Of a stretch of 64,000 bases of DNA, positions 34,994 to 43,984 are shown in pieces. The DNA comes from Chryseobacterium sp. CY350 (GTDB lineage: Bacteria > Bacteroidota > Bacteroidia > Flavobacteriales > Weeksellaceae). The notes under the pieces are model-generated. The model ran no database searches, was not told the DNA's origin, and saw only the letters and a list, made by a program, of their open reading frames with translations. The stretch spans positions 3,782,001 to 3,846,000 of the forward strand of contig NZ_CP116034.1 of NCBI RefSeq assembly GCF_027945075.1, given 5' to 3'. The position numbers and the translations under genes were made by a program. Each line of letters opens with the position of its first letter. Positions within the stretch are counted from its first letter, which is position 1.

Positions 34994-35590
34994 ATGGCTA
35001 TCGAAGAAACACTTTTACGGAATTTTAATGCAACAGAAGAGCATTACGATGAAGGTGATGTCATCTTTAGTGAAAGTTCGGTTCCGGAATATTATTATCA
35101 AATTGTAACAGGTGAGGTAAAACTGAACAGTTTTTCTGATAAAGGAAAAGAATTTATACAGAATATTATCAGTGGTAAATCCTGCTTTGGAGAATCTATG
35201 CTCATTTTGGGGAAGCCATATCCTGTAAATGCAGTTGCTCTTTCTGATTGCACGGTTCTGAAACTCGCCAGCAAAGAATTTTTTGTATTGCTTCGAGATC
35301 ATCCCGGTGTTTTTGTGGATATGTATTCGAGATTAGCAGATAATACGTTTGAGAAGCAAAAACTGATGCGGGTTATTACAGATCCCAATCCCGAAGAAAG
35401 GATTATAGAAATAATGGAACTGCTGAAAGAATCTCACATCAACAAAGAAAAATTTTCTTTGGAAATTCCTCACAGCAAAGAGCAGCTTGCATCGCTGACT
35501 GGTCTTTCACTGGAAACTGCGATCTCGGCAATCGATAAAATGGAGCAGAAAAATATATTAAAAATCCAGGGCGAAAAAATATTCTATTGA
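34994..35590 (+). CDS. Crp/Fnr family regulator 2
   Basis: 198 aa, same architecture as its neighbour: N-terminal sensory barrel (YYYQIVTGEVKLNSF), long dimer helix, and helix-turn-helix (HSKEQLASLTGLSLETAISAIDKMEQ). No Fnr cysteines, so the signal is unknown; possibly a nucleotide or a redox-linked ligand. It is preceded by a class II-placed palindrome, which makes it a probable member of its own regulon. Confidence 0.87.
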   Translation: MAIEETLLRNFNATEEHYDEGDVIFSESSVPEYYYQIVTGEVKLNSFSDKGKEFIQNIISGKSCFGESMLILGKPYPVNAVALSDCTVLKLASKEFFVLLRDHPGVFVDMYSRLADNTFEKQKLMRVITDPNPEERIIEIMELLKESHINKEKFSLEIPHSKEQLASLTGLSLETAISAIDKMEQKNILKIQGEKIFY

Positions 35591-35835
35591 TTTCATTAAA
35601 AAAATGTTTAGAATATTGATGTTTAATTTTTCATGCAAATCTGCAAATCTTTTAAAATTCAGATCAAAGAAAACCTTCCGCAAAGGGAAGGTAAATCACA
35701 AATATTAAATCTTAATCACGAAAATTCGCTTTACAAATTTAAAATGTGTGCTGTCATTTTTTTTATGACAGGAATCACAATGATTTAAATTAACAGCGAT
35801 ATCTTCCAAACCTTTCACCGTTGTATTTTATCTCT

Positions 35836-35879
35836 ATGATCATAGTCATAGGAATCGATTTTTCATTACACTAAATTTG
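35836..35879 (+). promoter_or_regulatory. Crp/Fnr-type operator plus -7 element (lipoprotein 1)
   Basis: ATGAT-CATA-GTCAT (35836-35849) centred 36.5 bp from the end of TAAATTTG (35872-35879). Serves the small lipoprotein at 35943 and perhaps the DCC protein after it. Confidence 0.65.
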
Positions 35880-35942
35880 ATTTGCATCATCACGAGATGC
35901 AGTTTAGACCTTAAAAAAACTTTAGACAAAAATAAAATAATC

Positions 35943-36110
35943 ATGAAGAGTTCTGTTGCGCGACCGAAGTATTTGGTTTTGTTACTTGCAATATTTGGAT
36001 GTTTATCGTGTGTTTCCTGCAAATGCGATCTTCCGGAAGAGGTTGAAGATGAGAAAACAAAGCGAAATACCTCAGCACAAAAATTTGAAAATGATAGTGT
36101 CAAAGTTTGA
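35943..36110 (+). CDS. Small lipoprotein
   Basis: 55 aa from the ATG at 35943. Hydrophobic signal with lipobox LSCVSC, then a short charged tail rich in Glu, Asp and Lys. No recognisable family. First gene of the unit driven from the operator at 35836; a DCC-family gene follows 115 bp downstream. The longer frame starting at 35877 adds residues that run across the promoter and is not used. Confidence 0.6.
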   Translation: MKSSVARPKYLVLLLAIFGCLSCVSCKCDLPEEVEDEKTKRNTSAQKFENDSVKV

Positions 36111-36224
36111 TCCGGAAAACAGAGTAGTAATTAAATAAGTACTTTAAAATCTTTGAGCTAAACAAGTTCGAAATCTATTTTTTCCGTGCAAGAGCTGAAT
36201 TTTAATACTAAAAAGATAAAGATC

Positions 36225-36638
36225 ATGGATATTAATTTCAAAAATAAAAATGTAGTTTTTTTTGACGGAGATTGCGGATTTTGTAATTTTTGGGTTCAAT
36301 GGATTCTTGAGCGGGATCGTAAAGATCGATTCTTATTTGCATCATTACAATCTGAATTTGGTCAGAAATTTCTTTCAGATCACAATCTCGAAACAAAACA
36401 ATTCAATACACTTTATCTGCTGAAACCAGACGGAAAATACCTTAGTAAGTCTGGTGCTGTTTTGAAAATTGCCAGACTTTTGGGAGGTATTTATGCTCCG
36501 CTGAATATTGGGATAATACTTCCAAAACCATTGCGAGATCACATTTATGATTTAGTATCCCGCAACAGAATGAAACTTGCAGCACAAAAATGCTTCCTTC
36601 CTGATCCACATCAAAGAAAGAAATTTATTGAAATTTAG
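36225..36638 (+). CDS. DCC family thiol-disulfide oxidoreductase-like protein (DUF393)
   Basis: 137 aa from the ATG at 36225. The defining DxxCxxC, here FFDGDCGFCNFWVQWILERD at the N-terminus, marks the DCC family (PF04134), whose members have a thioredoxin-like pair of cysteines. The role is not known; the place in a respiratory cluster suggests redox or metal-centre handling. It starts after the lipoprotein gene, with no clear promoter of its own. Confidence 0.88.
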   Translation: MDINFKNKNVVFFDGDCGFCNFWVQWILERDRKDRFLFASLQSEFGQKFLSDHNLETKQFNTLYLLKPDGKYLSKSGAVLKIARLLGGIYAPLNIGIILPKPLRDHIYDLVSRNRMKLAAQKCFLPDPHQRKKFIEI

Positions 36639-36691
36639 AAGAAATTTTGATATAGATTTTTAAATAAATACTAAATAGCACGACGAACATT

Positions 36692-37000
36692 ATGCGAAAT
36701 TCCAGATTACCATACGCAACTGCTGTACTTGTTTTGGGTATCTCATCAATTGCTCTTTGCTGCTGCTACGGTTTGCCGGGAATCATGACGGGTATTATTG
36801 CACTTATATTATACAGAAAAGATATAAGATACTACGAGAAAAATAAAATGCAGTATGATAATCTTGATAGTTTAAAAACTGGTAGGAAGCTCAGTATCAT
36901 AGGTATAAGTATGAGTTTGGTGTACATTCTTTATCTTATTTTTGCTTATTATATTGCAGGAGCCGAAGCGTTTTCAGATCCTACAGTAATTTGGAAGTAG
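36692..37000 (+). CDS. CCC-motif membrane protein
   Basis: 102 aa inner-membrane protein with two membrane segments. The CCC triplet in IALCCCYGLPGIMTGI gives the family its name in Flavobacteriia (recalled). The C-terminal helix follows a Lys/Arg-rich loop. It is 53 bp downstream of the DCC gene, same strand, so may be in the same unit. Function unknown. Confidence 0.75.
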   Translation: MRNSRLPYATAVLVLGISSIALCCCYGLPGIMTGIIALILYRKDIRYYEKNKMQYDNLDSLKTGRKLSIIGISMSLVYILYLIFAYYIAGAEAFSDPTVIWK

Positions 37001-37136
37001 CAATTAAAAAACATTGATATACAGTTTGCTGTTGTGATAATTTTAAATCGAATTTCATCAGCAGTATTTTGGTTTTTTCAATTTTATCCGAATTAACAAT
37101 TTGATTGATAGTTGTTTGTGATTTTTCTTCTTCTCT

Positions 37137-37180
37137 ATGACTATAATCATAGGAATTTTTTTTTGTTGTTCTTAGCTTTG
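37137..37180 (+). promoter_or_regulatory. Crp/Fnr-type operator plus -7 element (lipoprotein 2)
   Basis: ATGAC-TATA-ATCAT (37137-37150) centred 36.5 bp from the end of TAGCTTTG (37173-37180). The lipoprotein ATG at 37205 is 24 bp on. Confidence 0.65.
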
Positions 37181-37204
37181 AATACCAAATTAAAATATCA
37201 TCAT

Positions 37205-37432
37205 ATGAAATCACTTAGTACGGCAGTTGTTGCCCTAGTCTTTGTTGTCGTCAGCTGTAAAAAAGATGTTCAGTCAACTTCCAATAATACTGATAACCTT
37301 ACGACTGCAGATTCTACCAATACGAATTCTACACCATCTACAACCGATAATGCGACGGCAGTTTCACCTTCTACAAGTGACACGGCGAATTCTCAAACCA
37401 GAGATTCGACAATGTCGGTTCCAAATAAATAA
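37205..37432 (+). CDS. Small Ser/Thr-rich lipoprotein
   Basis: 75 aa from the ATG at 37205: lipobox VVVSC then a long low-complexity tail of Thr, Ser, Asn and Asp. No family. It lies before the ccoNO gene, which starts 265 bp later; that gap has no clear -7 element, so read-through to ccoNO is possible. Similar in design to the lipoprotein at 41151. Confidence 0.65.
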   Translation: MKSLSTAVVALVFVVVSCKKDVQSTSNNTDNLTTADSTNTNSTPSTTDNATAVSPSTSDTANSQTRDSTMSVPNK

Positions 37433-37697
37433 TTAAACTTTCGCAGGTCTTGTTGTAATTTACAACACCTTCAATTTTTCAACAACTTCAGTTACATATC
37501 AAAATATTGATGTGCTGGGAAACTAATGTATAAGATTAACATGATTTGTTCTAATTTTTTTCGGGAATGTGTTGCTTTAAGTGAATAATAAAAGTCGTGA
37601 TCTTCGGAGATTTTATATTATTTAATTTAAAACGTAAACAGATAATGCTAGAAGTATTTAAGCAAATAAAAATTATATATCATAAACTCAAATAATT

Positions 37698-39962
37698 ATG
37701 GAGCCTCAAAAATTTAGTTATGACAACGCAATTGTTCGTGCTTTTTTATATGCGACCGTTGTTTTTGCCCTTATTGGATTTCTGTTCGGACTTACCGCAG
37801 CCTTACTGCTTTTCTATCCCGAGCTGCCGGAGTTTTTATTTGGTACTGATGATCCTACGATCAGATCAATATCTTCTAAAAACATTCAGGGATTGATGAG
37901 TACTCAGGGAGCTTTCGGATTTGGAAGAATCCGGATGCTTCATACCACAAGCGTTATTTTTGCTTTTGTTTGCAATGTCGTTTTCGTTGGTGTTTATTAT
38001 TCTCTTCAAAGATTGCTGAAGACAAGAATGTATAGTGATGTCATGTCCTGGGTGCATTTCTGGACATGGCAGCTCATGATTGTAGCTACATACATTACTT
38101 TTTTCATGGGAATCAATACTTCAAAAGAATATGCCGAACACGAATGGCCGATAGACATTCTGATTGCCTTTTCATGGATTGTATTTGGTCTTAATATGTT
38201 TTTTACCATTGCCAAAAGAAGGGTTCGTCATCTTTATGTTGCGATATGGTTCTATATCGGTACCTGGATTGCGGTTGTGATGCTGCATATCTTTAATAAT
38301 CTTGAAGTTCCGTTAAGTTTCACAGGCTGGAAATCGTATTCAGCTTATGCCGGTGTAAAAGACGCTGTAGTACAATGGTGGTATGGTCATAATGCGGTTG
38401 CTTTTATTTTAACAACTCCTGTGTTGGGTCTTATGTATTATTTTCTCCCAAAAGCTGCAGACAGACCTGTGTTTTCATATAAACTGTCGATCATCCATTT
38501 TTGGTCGTTAATATTCGTATACATTTGGGCCGGTCCGCATCATTTACAATATACATCTCTTCCTGCGTGGGCGCAGGCCGTGGGTACCGGTTTTTCTATC
38601 ATGCTCATCGCTCCTTCATGGGGTGGGATGCTCAATGGTCTTCTCACCTTAAGAGGAGCTTGGGATAAAGTTCGCGAAAGTCCGATTTTGAAGTTTTTCG
38701 TTGTTGCAGTAACGTGTTATGGTATGGCAACATTCGAAGGTCCTTTGCTGGCGACAAAAAATATTAATAAGATTGGGCATTTTACAGATTGGGTAATTGG
38801 TCACGTTCACGTGGGAGCATTGGGATGGAACGGTTTTATGGCATTTGGCGTTATCTATTATCTCATTCCTATATTGTGGAGAACGCAGCTATGGTCGGTG
38901 AGGCTCGCTAACTGGCACTTCTGGCTCGGTACGCTTGGGATAATATTTTATGTAGTGCCTATGTACATATCGGGTTTTACACAAGGTTTGATGTGGAAGC
39001 AGTTTAATCCTGATGGTACATTACTTTGGAAAAATTGGCTAGACACGGTGACGGCAATAATTCCTTATTTTAAACTTCGGTTTGTGGGTGGGCTCTTTTA
39101 CTTTACAGGAGGCATTCTTATGGTTATCAATTTAATTGCGACTGTACGAAAAGGGTCATTCGAAAAAAATGTACACGCAGAAGCTTATGCTTTAGCTGAT
39201 ATCAGCAGAAAAAGAAAAGAAGGCGAGGGCGCTCACTTGTGGCTGGAACGTATGCCTGTGCTTTTGGGGATTCTGTCTTTTTTCGCATTGTCTGTGGGTA
39301 GTCTTGTTGAGATCATTCCTACATTGTCTATGGATCGTTCCGTTCCTATAATCACTGTCGTAAAACCATACTCTCCGCTGGAACTAGAAGGACGAGATTT
39401 GTACATACGTGAAGGTTGCAATGCCTGTCATAGCCAGATGGTTAGACCGTTCAGAGATGAGGTGATTAGATTTAATGGTAAAAACGGACAATATTCTAAA
39501 GCAGGCGAGTTTGTATATGACCGTCCGTTCTTATGGGGATCAAAAAGAACAGGCCCGGATCTTCACAGAGAAGGCGGAAGAAATCCCAGCTCTTGGCATT
39601 ACAAACATATGTACAATCCCAGAACTACATCAGCCGGATCGATCATGCCGCGATATCCTTGGTTGATCTCAAACAATCTCGATCGCTCTGTGATGATTGA
39701 GAAGATTAAATTAATGAAAAATGCATTTGATGTTCCGTACACAAAAGCTCAGATAGATTCTGCTGATCGCTGGGCAGATAATCAGGCTGCCGCAATTGTG
39801 CGAGATATATTTGTAGAGGCTCCGGATCTGAGAGCTGCCTACGCGTCTCGTCCACAGAAGGAACTGGAAAAAAAGGAGATTATTGCGCTTATCTCATATC
39901 TGCAGAGACTGGGAACAGATATCAGGACAACAGAAATCAAAACAGCATTTAACAATAATTAA
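37698..39962 (+). CDS. ccoNO: cbb3-type cytochrome c oxidase, fused CcoN-CcoO
   Basis: 754 aa terminal oxidase with the catalytic CcoN and the cytochrome subunit CcoO joined in one chain, as is normal in Bacteroidota. CcoN (about 1-480, ~12-14 membrane segments) has the low-spin haem His (RMLHTTS), CuB and haem ligands (WWYGHNA, VYIWAGPHHL with the crosslinked Tyr, WVIGHVHVGALGWN). CcoO (about 530-754) has CNACHSQM haem binding and the SIMPRYPWL methionine ligand. All catalytic residues are present. It reduces oxygen with high affinity. Downstream gene is CcoQ-like; no ccoP (dihaem) gene lies in the window. Confidence 0.95.
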   Translation: MEPQKFSYDNAIVRAFLYATVVFALIGFLFGLTAALLLFYPELPEFLFGTDDPTIRSISSKNIQGLMSTQGAFGFGRIRMLHTTSVIFAFVCNVVFVGVYYSLQRLLKTRMYSDVMSWVHFWTWQLMIVATYITFFMGINTSKEYAEHEWPIDILIAFSWIVFGLNMFFTIAKRRVRHLYVAIWFYIGTWIAVVMLHIFNNLEVPLSFTGWKSYSAYAGVKDAVVQWWYGHNAVAFILTTPVLGLMYYFLPKAADRPVFSYKLSIIHFWSLIFVYIWAGPHHLQYTSLPAWAQAVGTGFSIMLIAPSWGGMLNGLLTLRGAWDKVRESPILKFFVVAVTCYGMATFEGPLLATKNINKIGHFTDWVIGHVHVGALGWNGFMAFGVIYYLIPILWRTQLWSVRLANWHFWLGTLGIIFYVVPMYISGFTQGLMWKQFNPDGTLLWKNWLDTVTAIIPYFKLRFVGGLFYFTGGILMVINLIATVRKGSFEKNVHAEAYALADISRKRKEGEGAHLWLERMPVLLGILSFFALSVGSLVEIIPTLSMDRSVPIITVVKPYSPLELEGRDLYIREGCNACHSQMVRPFRDEVIRFNGKNGQYSKAGEFVYDRPFLWGSKRTGPDLHREGGRNPSSWHYKHMYNPRTTSAGSIMPRYPWLISNNLDRSVMIEKIKLMKNAFDVPYTKAQIDSADRWADNQAAAIVRDIFVEAPDLRAAYASRPQKELEKKEIIALISYLQRLGTDIRTTEIKTAFNNN

Positions 39963-39972
39963 AAGATTCATA

Positions 39973-40173
39973 ATGAAAAATTTAATAGTGCTTTTGTTTT
40001 CAGAAACTGATAAAAGCGGAATGTATGAAGTGCTGTCTTTGATCAGTTTAATGCTTATTTTTTTGGCATTCGTTATCTACATTTTCATAAGAAAGTACAA
40101 AAAGGAAGAAGTACGCGCTCCTCTGGAAGATGATCATCCGGAAGATGTTTTCCGCATTTCTGATAAGGATTAA
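39973..40173 (+). CDS. ccoQ: CcoQ-like small cbb3 subunit
   Basis: 66 aa from the ATG at 39973, 10 bp after ccoNO. One membrane helix (EVLSLISLMLIFLAFVIYIFI) and a charged acidic tail, typical of CcoQ/FixQ-like assembly proteins in this phylum. Translationally close to ccoNO. Small size makes the family call tentative. Confidence 0.7.
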   Translation: MKNLIVLLFSETDKSGMYEVLSLISLMLIFLAFVIYIFIRKYKKEEVRAPLEDDHPEDVFRISDKD

Positions 40174-40311
40174 GCCTCAGAGATTTCTCTAAATTTTTGT
40201 TTCCTTTTGATGAATTAAGACGGGAAATAAAATAGTAAGATTTCAAAATACTACGATATACAGTTTCAGATCAATTTAAATTCTATAATATTTACTCAAA
40301 AAAATAAAAAA

Positions 40312-41073
40312 ATGAGTGCAAAACAAAATTTAAATCTCACACTTAAAATATGGAGGCAAAAAAATAACCGTACCAAGGGACATTTTGAAATCTACAAGCT
40401 CACGGATATTTCTACAGATTCTTCATTTCTAGAGATGCTAGACGTACTAAATGCGCAACTGATAGAAGCTGATAAAGAGCCGGTAGCGTTTGATCACGAC
40501 TGCCGCGAGGGCATCTGCGGGATGTGTTCTCTGTACATCAACGGGAGAGCGCATGGTCCGGATACCGGGATCGCAACCTGCCAGCTTCACATGAGAATGT
40601 TTACCAACAACCAGACTATCGTCATAGAACCATGGCGAAGTGTAGCGTTTCCTGTCATAAAAGATCTGATCGTAGACCGAAGTTCGTTTGACAGAATCAT
40701 GGCGGCGGGCGGATTTATTTCTGTAAATACATCCGGGAATACTTTAGACGGAAATGCAATTTTAGTGAATAAAGAAAATGCCGAAAATGCTATGGATGCT
40801 GCGGCTTGCATCAGTTGTGGTGCCTGCGTTGCAACCTGTCCCAATGGTGCTGCGATGCTTTTTGTTGGTGCCAAAATTTCGCATCTTGCGTTATTGCCTC
40901 AAGGCCAGGTGGAGCGGAAGAGGAGAGTGCTCAATATGGTAAAAGCGATGGATGAGGAAGGATTTGGCAACTGCTCGGTCATAGGAGCATGTGAAGTGGA
41001 ATGTCCAAAACATATTTCTTTAGACACGATTGCCAGACTAAACCGCGAATATATAAAGGCGTGGGCTAAATAA
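40312..41073 (+). CDS. Succinate dehydrogenase/fumarate reductase-type iron-sulfur subunit (SdhB), orphan
   Basis: 253 aa with all three iron-sulfur clusters: [2Fe-2S] CREGICGMC with a fourth cysteine at IATCQLH, [4Fe-4S] [14 protein letters not shown], and the [3Fe-4S] [14 protein letters not shown]. It is a full SdhB-type subunit, but no flavoprotein (SdhA), membrane anchor (SdhC/D) or partner gene is nearby. It sits 138 bp after ccoQ, where ccoP would be found in other cbb3 operons. It may be a paralogue wired into this respiratory island. Function inferred only. Confidence 0.85.
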   Translation: MSAKQNLNLTLKIWRQKNNRTKGHFEIYKLTDISTDSSFLEMLDVLNAQLIEADKEPVAFDHDCREGICGMCSLYINGRAHGPDTGIATCQLHMRMFTNNQTIVIEPWRSVAFPVIKDLIVDRSSFDRIMAAGGFISVNTSGNTLDGNAILVNKENAENAMDAAACISCGACVATCPNGAAMLFVGAKISHLALLPQGQVERKRRVLNMVKAMDEEGFGNCSVIGACEVECPKHISLDTIARLNREYIKAWAK

Positions 41074-41150
41074 TATTCAGGTCTTTTATTTTTATAATTA
41101 AACCTGACATTTAATATTAAATCAAATTTTAAACTTAAATATATATTGTT

Positions 41151-41342
41151 ATGAAATATTTTGTGATTGCTATTGCACTAATTTCTTTAAGCTGCAGAAA
41201 ATCTGAAACTCAGTACATCAATGATAAGAACGAAAAAGCTACTGTAAACGATCGGCGTTCAGACACCATTAAAACATTGCCGGAAACTACTCCGCCTACA
41301 GGACCAGATTCTACGCATCTGAAACCCGAGACACAAAATTAA
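41151..41342 (+). CDS. Small lipoprotein, Pro/Thr-rich
   Basis: 63 aa: signal with lipobox LISLSC, then Lys/Asp/Thr-rich and Pro-rich tail. Same design as the lipoprotein at 37205, both flanking the oxidase genes. No known family. It lies 77 bp after the sdhB-like gene. Confidence 0.55.
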   Translation: MKYFVIAIALISLSCRKSETQYINDKNEKATVNDRRSDTIKTLPETTPPTGPDSTHLKPETQN

Positions 41343-41426
41343 TAATGCTAAAAGATTACTTTTTCAAAAAAAGACTTTAAAAATGCTGTGGTATTAATGA
41401 CTGTAATGCCATATTTATTTGAGTGG

Positions 41427-41450
41427 GACTGCCTTCGGGCAGTCTTTTTT
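41427..41450 (+). terminator. Terminator of the plus-strand cbb3 unit
   Basis: GACTGCC-TTCG-GGCAGTC hairpin followed by T6. Lies 85 bp after the small lipoprotein stop. Confidence 0.85.
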
Positions 41451-41499
41451 GTATTAATTTAGATTTGTGAACAAGCAGGCTTTATTTTTTAGATTAAAT

Positions 41500-41527
41500 A
41501 AAAAACGCCCTTTCAGAGAAAGGGCTA
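41500..41527 (-). terminator. Minus-strand terminator
   Basis: GCCCTTTC-AGA-GAAAGGGC. Read on the minus strand it is followed by a run of T, so it would end transcripts coming from the epimerase gene, about 270 bp away. The 41528-41796 stretch between shows nothing else recognisable. Confidence 0.65.
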
Positions 41528-41796
41528 AAAACACAAATGATGAAAAAAAATTATTCCGTTTAAAAGCGGATGTTCAAAACTATAAAATCAAAAACTATTA
41601 TTCTATGTTTCAGATCATAAAATTTTAATTACTAAAGAAATTTATCTTCATTCACAAATTTTTTATGAATAAGAAGACCTTCAGGATAATTTGAAGAGAT
41701 GTATTTAAAGAAATTAAAAATGATAAGTTTAGATTCTACTGAACAAGAAACACCTCTTATTTAAACACTACATTAAACGAACACAAGTCACCAGCA

Positions 41797-42798
41797 TTAC
41801 GATGTTTCAGATTTGCGGTAATTTCCGTAATGAAATTTAATTGCCTCGGAAGCAGAATAAAACCGATGTTGCAGAGTGTTTTTGATCTTTTTATTAGAAT
41901 CATATTGAAAATCTGTGATAAACCTGATATTTTCGTCAGTTAAAAATTTTGCCTTTCGGTCAAAAATCGTCAGGATATTTCTAAAATATTTTACAACTTT
42001 TAAAACGGTGACAGGACATAATACTGGTTTTTGTAATCCAACAACTTTTCGCAGGAGAGAAATTAACTCTTTATAGGTCAAGTTTTCAGATGATATGCAG
42101 AAGCGTTTTCCGAAGATGTTTTTTTCGATAAGCTCTACCGCAATAGTTGCCACATCACGCACATCTACGCAGGAAGTGCCGCCGGAAAAAATTATTCTGC
42201 TGGTAAGGAAAAAATCAAGAAGCTGACTGTTTTTTGTGCGGTTGCCGCTGCCGATAATCATTCCGGGATTGATGATTACTGTATTTAGTCCGTTTTTATA
42301 AGCATTCCAGACCAGTTTTTCGCAGATGCATTTCGAAATAACATACGCGGAATAAAATTTTTTCGAAAGCGGATCTTTAATCTGTCTTTCTAGCAAATTT
42401 TTATCGACTCGCAATGTAGCCGCAGAACTTACATATAAAAATTTATGCACCGGAAGATACATACACGCACGAAGCAGATTTCTTGTATGTGCTATGCCTG
42501 TTTCTAGTACTTCGTCGCGATCCTTTGGGTCAAAACTGATTTTTGCCGCACAGTGATAGACCTCATCAATATCTTGCAAAACTTTATATAAACATTGATG
42601 GCTGTTGAAATCAAGATCTACCCACTCAATCATATCAAAATAGAAATTGGCATTTTCTGTATAATTTTGATACGACTTCTGCACGTCAGAAAGATCGCTG
42701 TCTGGTCTTTTGCAAGCTCTTACTTTTTTGCCTCTTTTAAGGAGTTCGAGTACTATAACTCTGCCCAATAGTCCTGTCGCCCCGGTAACTAAAACCAT
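41797..42798 (-). CDS. NAD-dependent epimerase/dehydratase (extended SDR)
   Basis: 333 aa cytosolic enzyme. N-terminal nucleotide motif VLVTGATGLLGRVIV (TGxxGxxG) and YVISKCICEK (YxxxK active site), with VSSAAT upstream. Resembles dihydroflavonol-4-reductase or 3-beta-hydroxysteroid dehydrogenase-like SDRs. Substrate unknown. It follows a Crp/Fnr gene by 68 bp on the same strand and may be co-transcribed with it. Confidence 0.87.
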   Translation of the reverse strand: MVLVTGATGLLGRVIVLELLKRGKKVRACKRPDSDLSDVQKSYQNYTENANFYFDMIEWVDLDFNSHQCLYKVLQDIDEVYHCAAKISFDPKDRDEVLETGIAHTRNLLRACMYLPVHKFLYVSSAATLRVDKNLLERQIKDPLSKKFYSAYVISKCICEKLVWNAYKNGLNTVIINPGMIIGSGNRTKNSQLLDFFLTSRIIFSGGTSCVDVRDVATIAVELIEKNIFGKRFCISSENLTYKELISLLRKVVGLQKPVLCPVTVLKVVKYFRNILTIFDRKAKFLTDENIRFITDFQYDSNKKIKNTLQHRFYSASEAIKFHYGNYRKSETS

Positions 42799-42866
42799 AT
42801 GCTTGTTTTAAATTATTATTTTTATGCCAAATTTCAACCAGGGAAGAATAAGTATACAGGAAATAG

Positions 42867-43463
42867 TTAATAATAAATTTTCCTGTTTGTGATCTTAAGC
42901 ATTTTACTTCCCTCCATTTTTTTGATTGCTCTTATCGCGGTTTCCACGCATAAGCCTGTCAATGATGCTAACTGCTGTCTTGTGTGCGGAATCTCAAAAG
43001 TATATTTTTCTTTATTCTGCTGAGGTTCTTTCATCAGATCCATAATTTCGGTCAATCTCTCAATGGCATTTTTGCTGGAGATTTTCCGCATAAGAATAAA
43101 TTTGTTATAGGTTTTTTCGGAAAGCGTATTGCATATATCGAGCGCAATATGAGGATAAATATCTAGCAGAGTCAGAAATTTTTCTCTGCATATTTTGAGT
43201 ACCGTACAATTACTTAGCGCAACCGCATTCACGGGATATGGCTTCTCCAAAAATAGCATCGATTCTCCGAAGCAGTTGCCGGCAGGAAGTATATTTTGAA
43301 TAAATTCTTTACCTTCATTGCTGTAATTGTTGAGCTTTACTTCGCCTTCCAGAATTTGATAATAAAATTGTGGCGTACCATCTTCGCGGAAAATATAATC
43401 TCCGGCATAAAAGTGCTGTTCAGTTGCCCCTACAGAATGCAGGAGTCTTGGTTTGATAGACAT
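42867..43463 (-). CDS. Crp/Fnr family regulator 3
   Basis: 198 aa; sensory barrel with YYYQILEGEVKLNNY and the C-terminal helix-turn-helix HTRQQLASLTGLCVETAIRAIKKME. Closest in design to regulator 2 (shared EVKLN, GKEFIQNI, CFGESM). No N-terminal cysteines. Its upstream operator at 43703-43747 follows the same palindrome and spacing rule, though the leader is long (about 230 nt). Confidence 0.86.
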   Translation of the reverse strand: MSIKPRLLHSVGATEQHFYAGDYIFREDGTPQFYYQILEGEVKLNNYSNEGKEFIQNILPAGNCFGESMLFLEKPYPVNAVALSNCTVLKICREKFLTLLDIYPHIALDICNTLSEKTYNKFILMRKISSKNAIERLTEIMDLMKEPQQNKEKYTFEIPHTRQQLASLTGLCVETAIRAIKKMEGSKMLKITNRKIYY

Positions 43464-43702
43464 AATATAATTTTTTTAGGTTTATTTTACTTACAAACTC
43501 AAATTCTTGAGTTTGTAGAAGATGAATTGAAATATGATCATTGAGATTACAATCTTTCCGAATATTCATGTTAAAATATTCTGATCTGTGACAATTGATC
43601 TTCTGGTAATCTTTAGATCAAATAAAGATTAAGGTTTTGAGAATTGCGGATCGCGCAAGTTTTTCTTGAGATGTATTCATAATATTTTCTAATGGTGTAC
43701 TT

Positions 43703-43747
43703 CAAAGATAGATAATTCACCATTGAAGAGAATATGATATAGGTCAT
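43703..43747 (-). promoter_or_regulatory. Crp/Fnr-type operator plus -7 element (regulator 3)
   Basis: ATGAT-ATAG-GTCAT (43734-43747) and, on the minus strand, TATCTTTG (43703-43710), 37.5 bp between centre and end. The gene start (43463) is about 230 nt downstream. A 20-codon frame MNTSQEKLARSAILKTLIFI starts in this leader at 43680 and may be a leader peptide; it is not annotated as a gene. Confidence 0.6.
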
Positions 43748-43925
43748 ATTCGTAAAATATTAGAATCATATTTGATAAAAATGAATTTTTATAATCTTTT
43801 TAACTAAATATTAGTATACAAATGTCCTAAAATATAATTTTTTTATATCATGATATATCACATGTCAGTTAATTAGTTATTTGTTACTACTCTAAATAGA
43901 TTGCTAATGTAGGTTTAAATAAAAA

Positions 43926-43956
43926 AAATCTGCAGCAAAAATGTAGCTGCAGATTT
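43926..43956 (-). terminator. Terminator after ccoG
   Basis: AAATCTGCAGC / GCTGCAGATTT is a perfect 11 bp stem with nine-base loop; the minus-strand T run follows. It ends the ccoG unit. Confidence 0.8.
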
Positions 43957-43984
43957 AATTATTTAAAGACTTAGTGCAGTAAAT

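Noticed and set aside
37433..37697. Crp/Fnr operator directly before ccoNO
   Set aside because: Only half-sites and an everted palindrome (ATCAA-AATA-TTGAT near 37498) are seen, and no -7 element lies at the right distance.
39883..40173. 96-codon version of CcoQ
   Set aside because: The first 30 residues lie within the 3' end of ccoNO; the ATG at 39973 follows it by 10 bp and gives the natural size.
43840..43870. TGATATATCA palindrome as another Crp/Fnr operator
   Set aside because: The half-sites are too close (spacing 2 instead of 4) and no -7 element is placed correctly.
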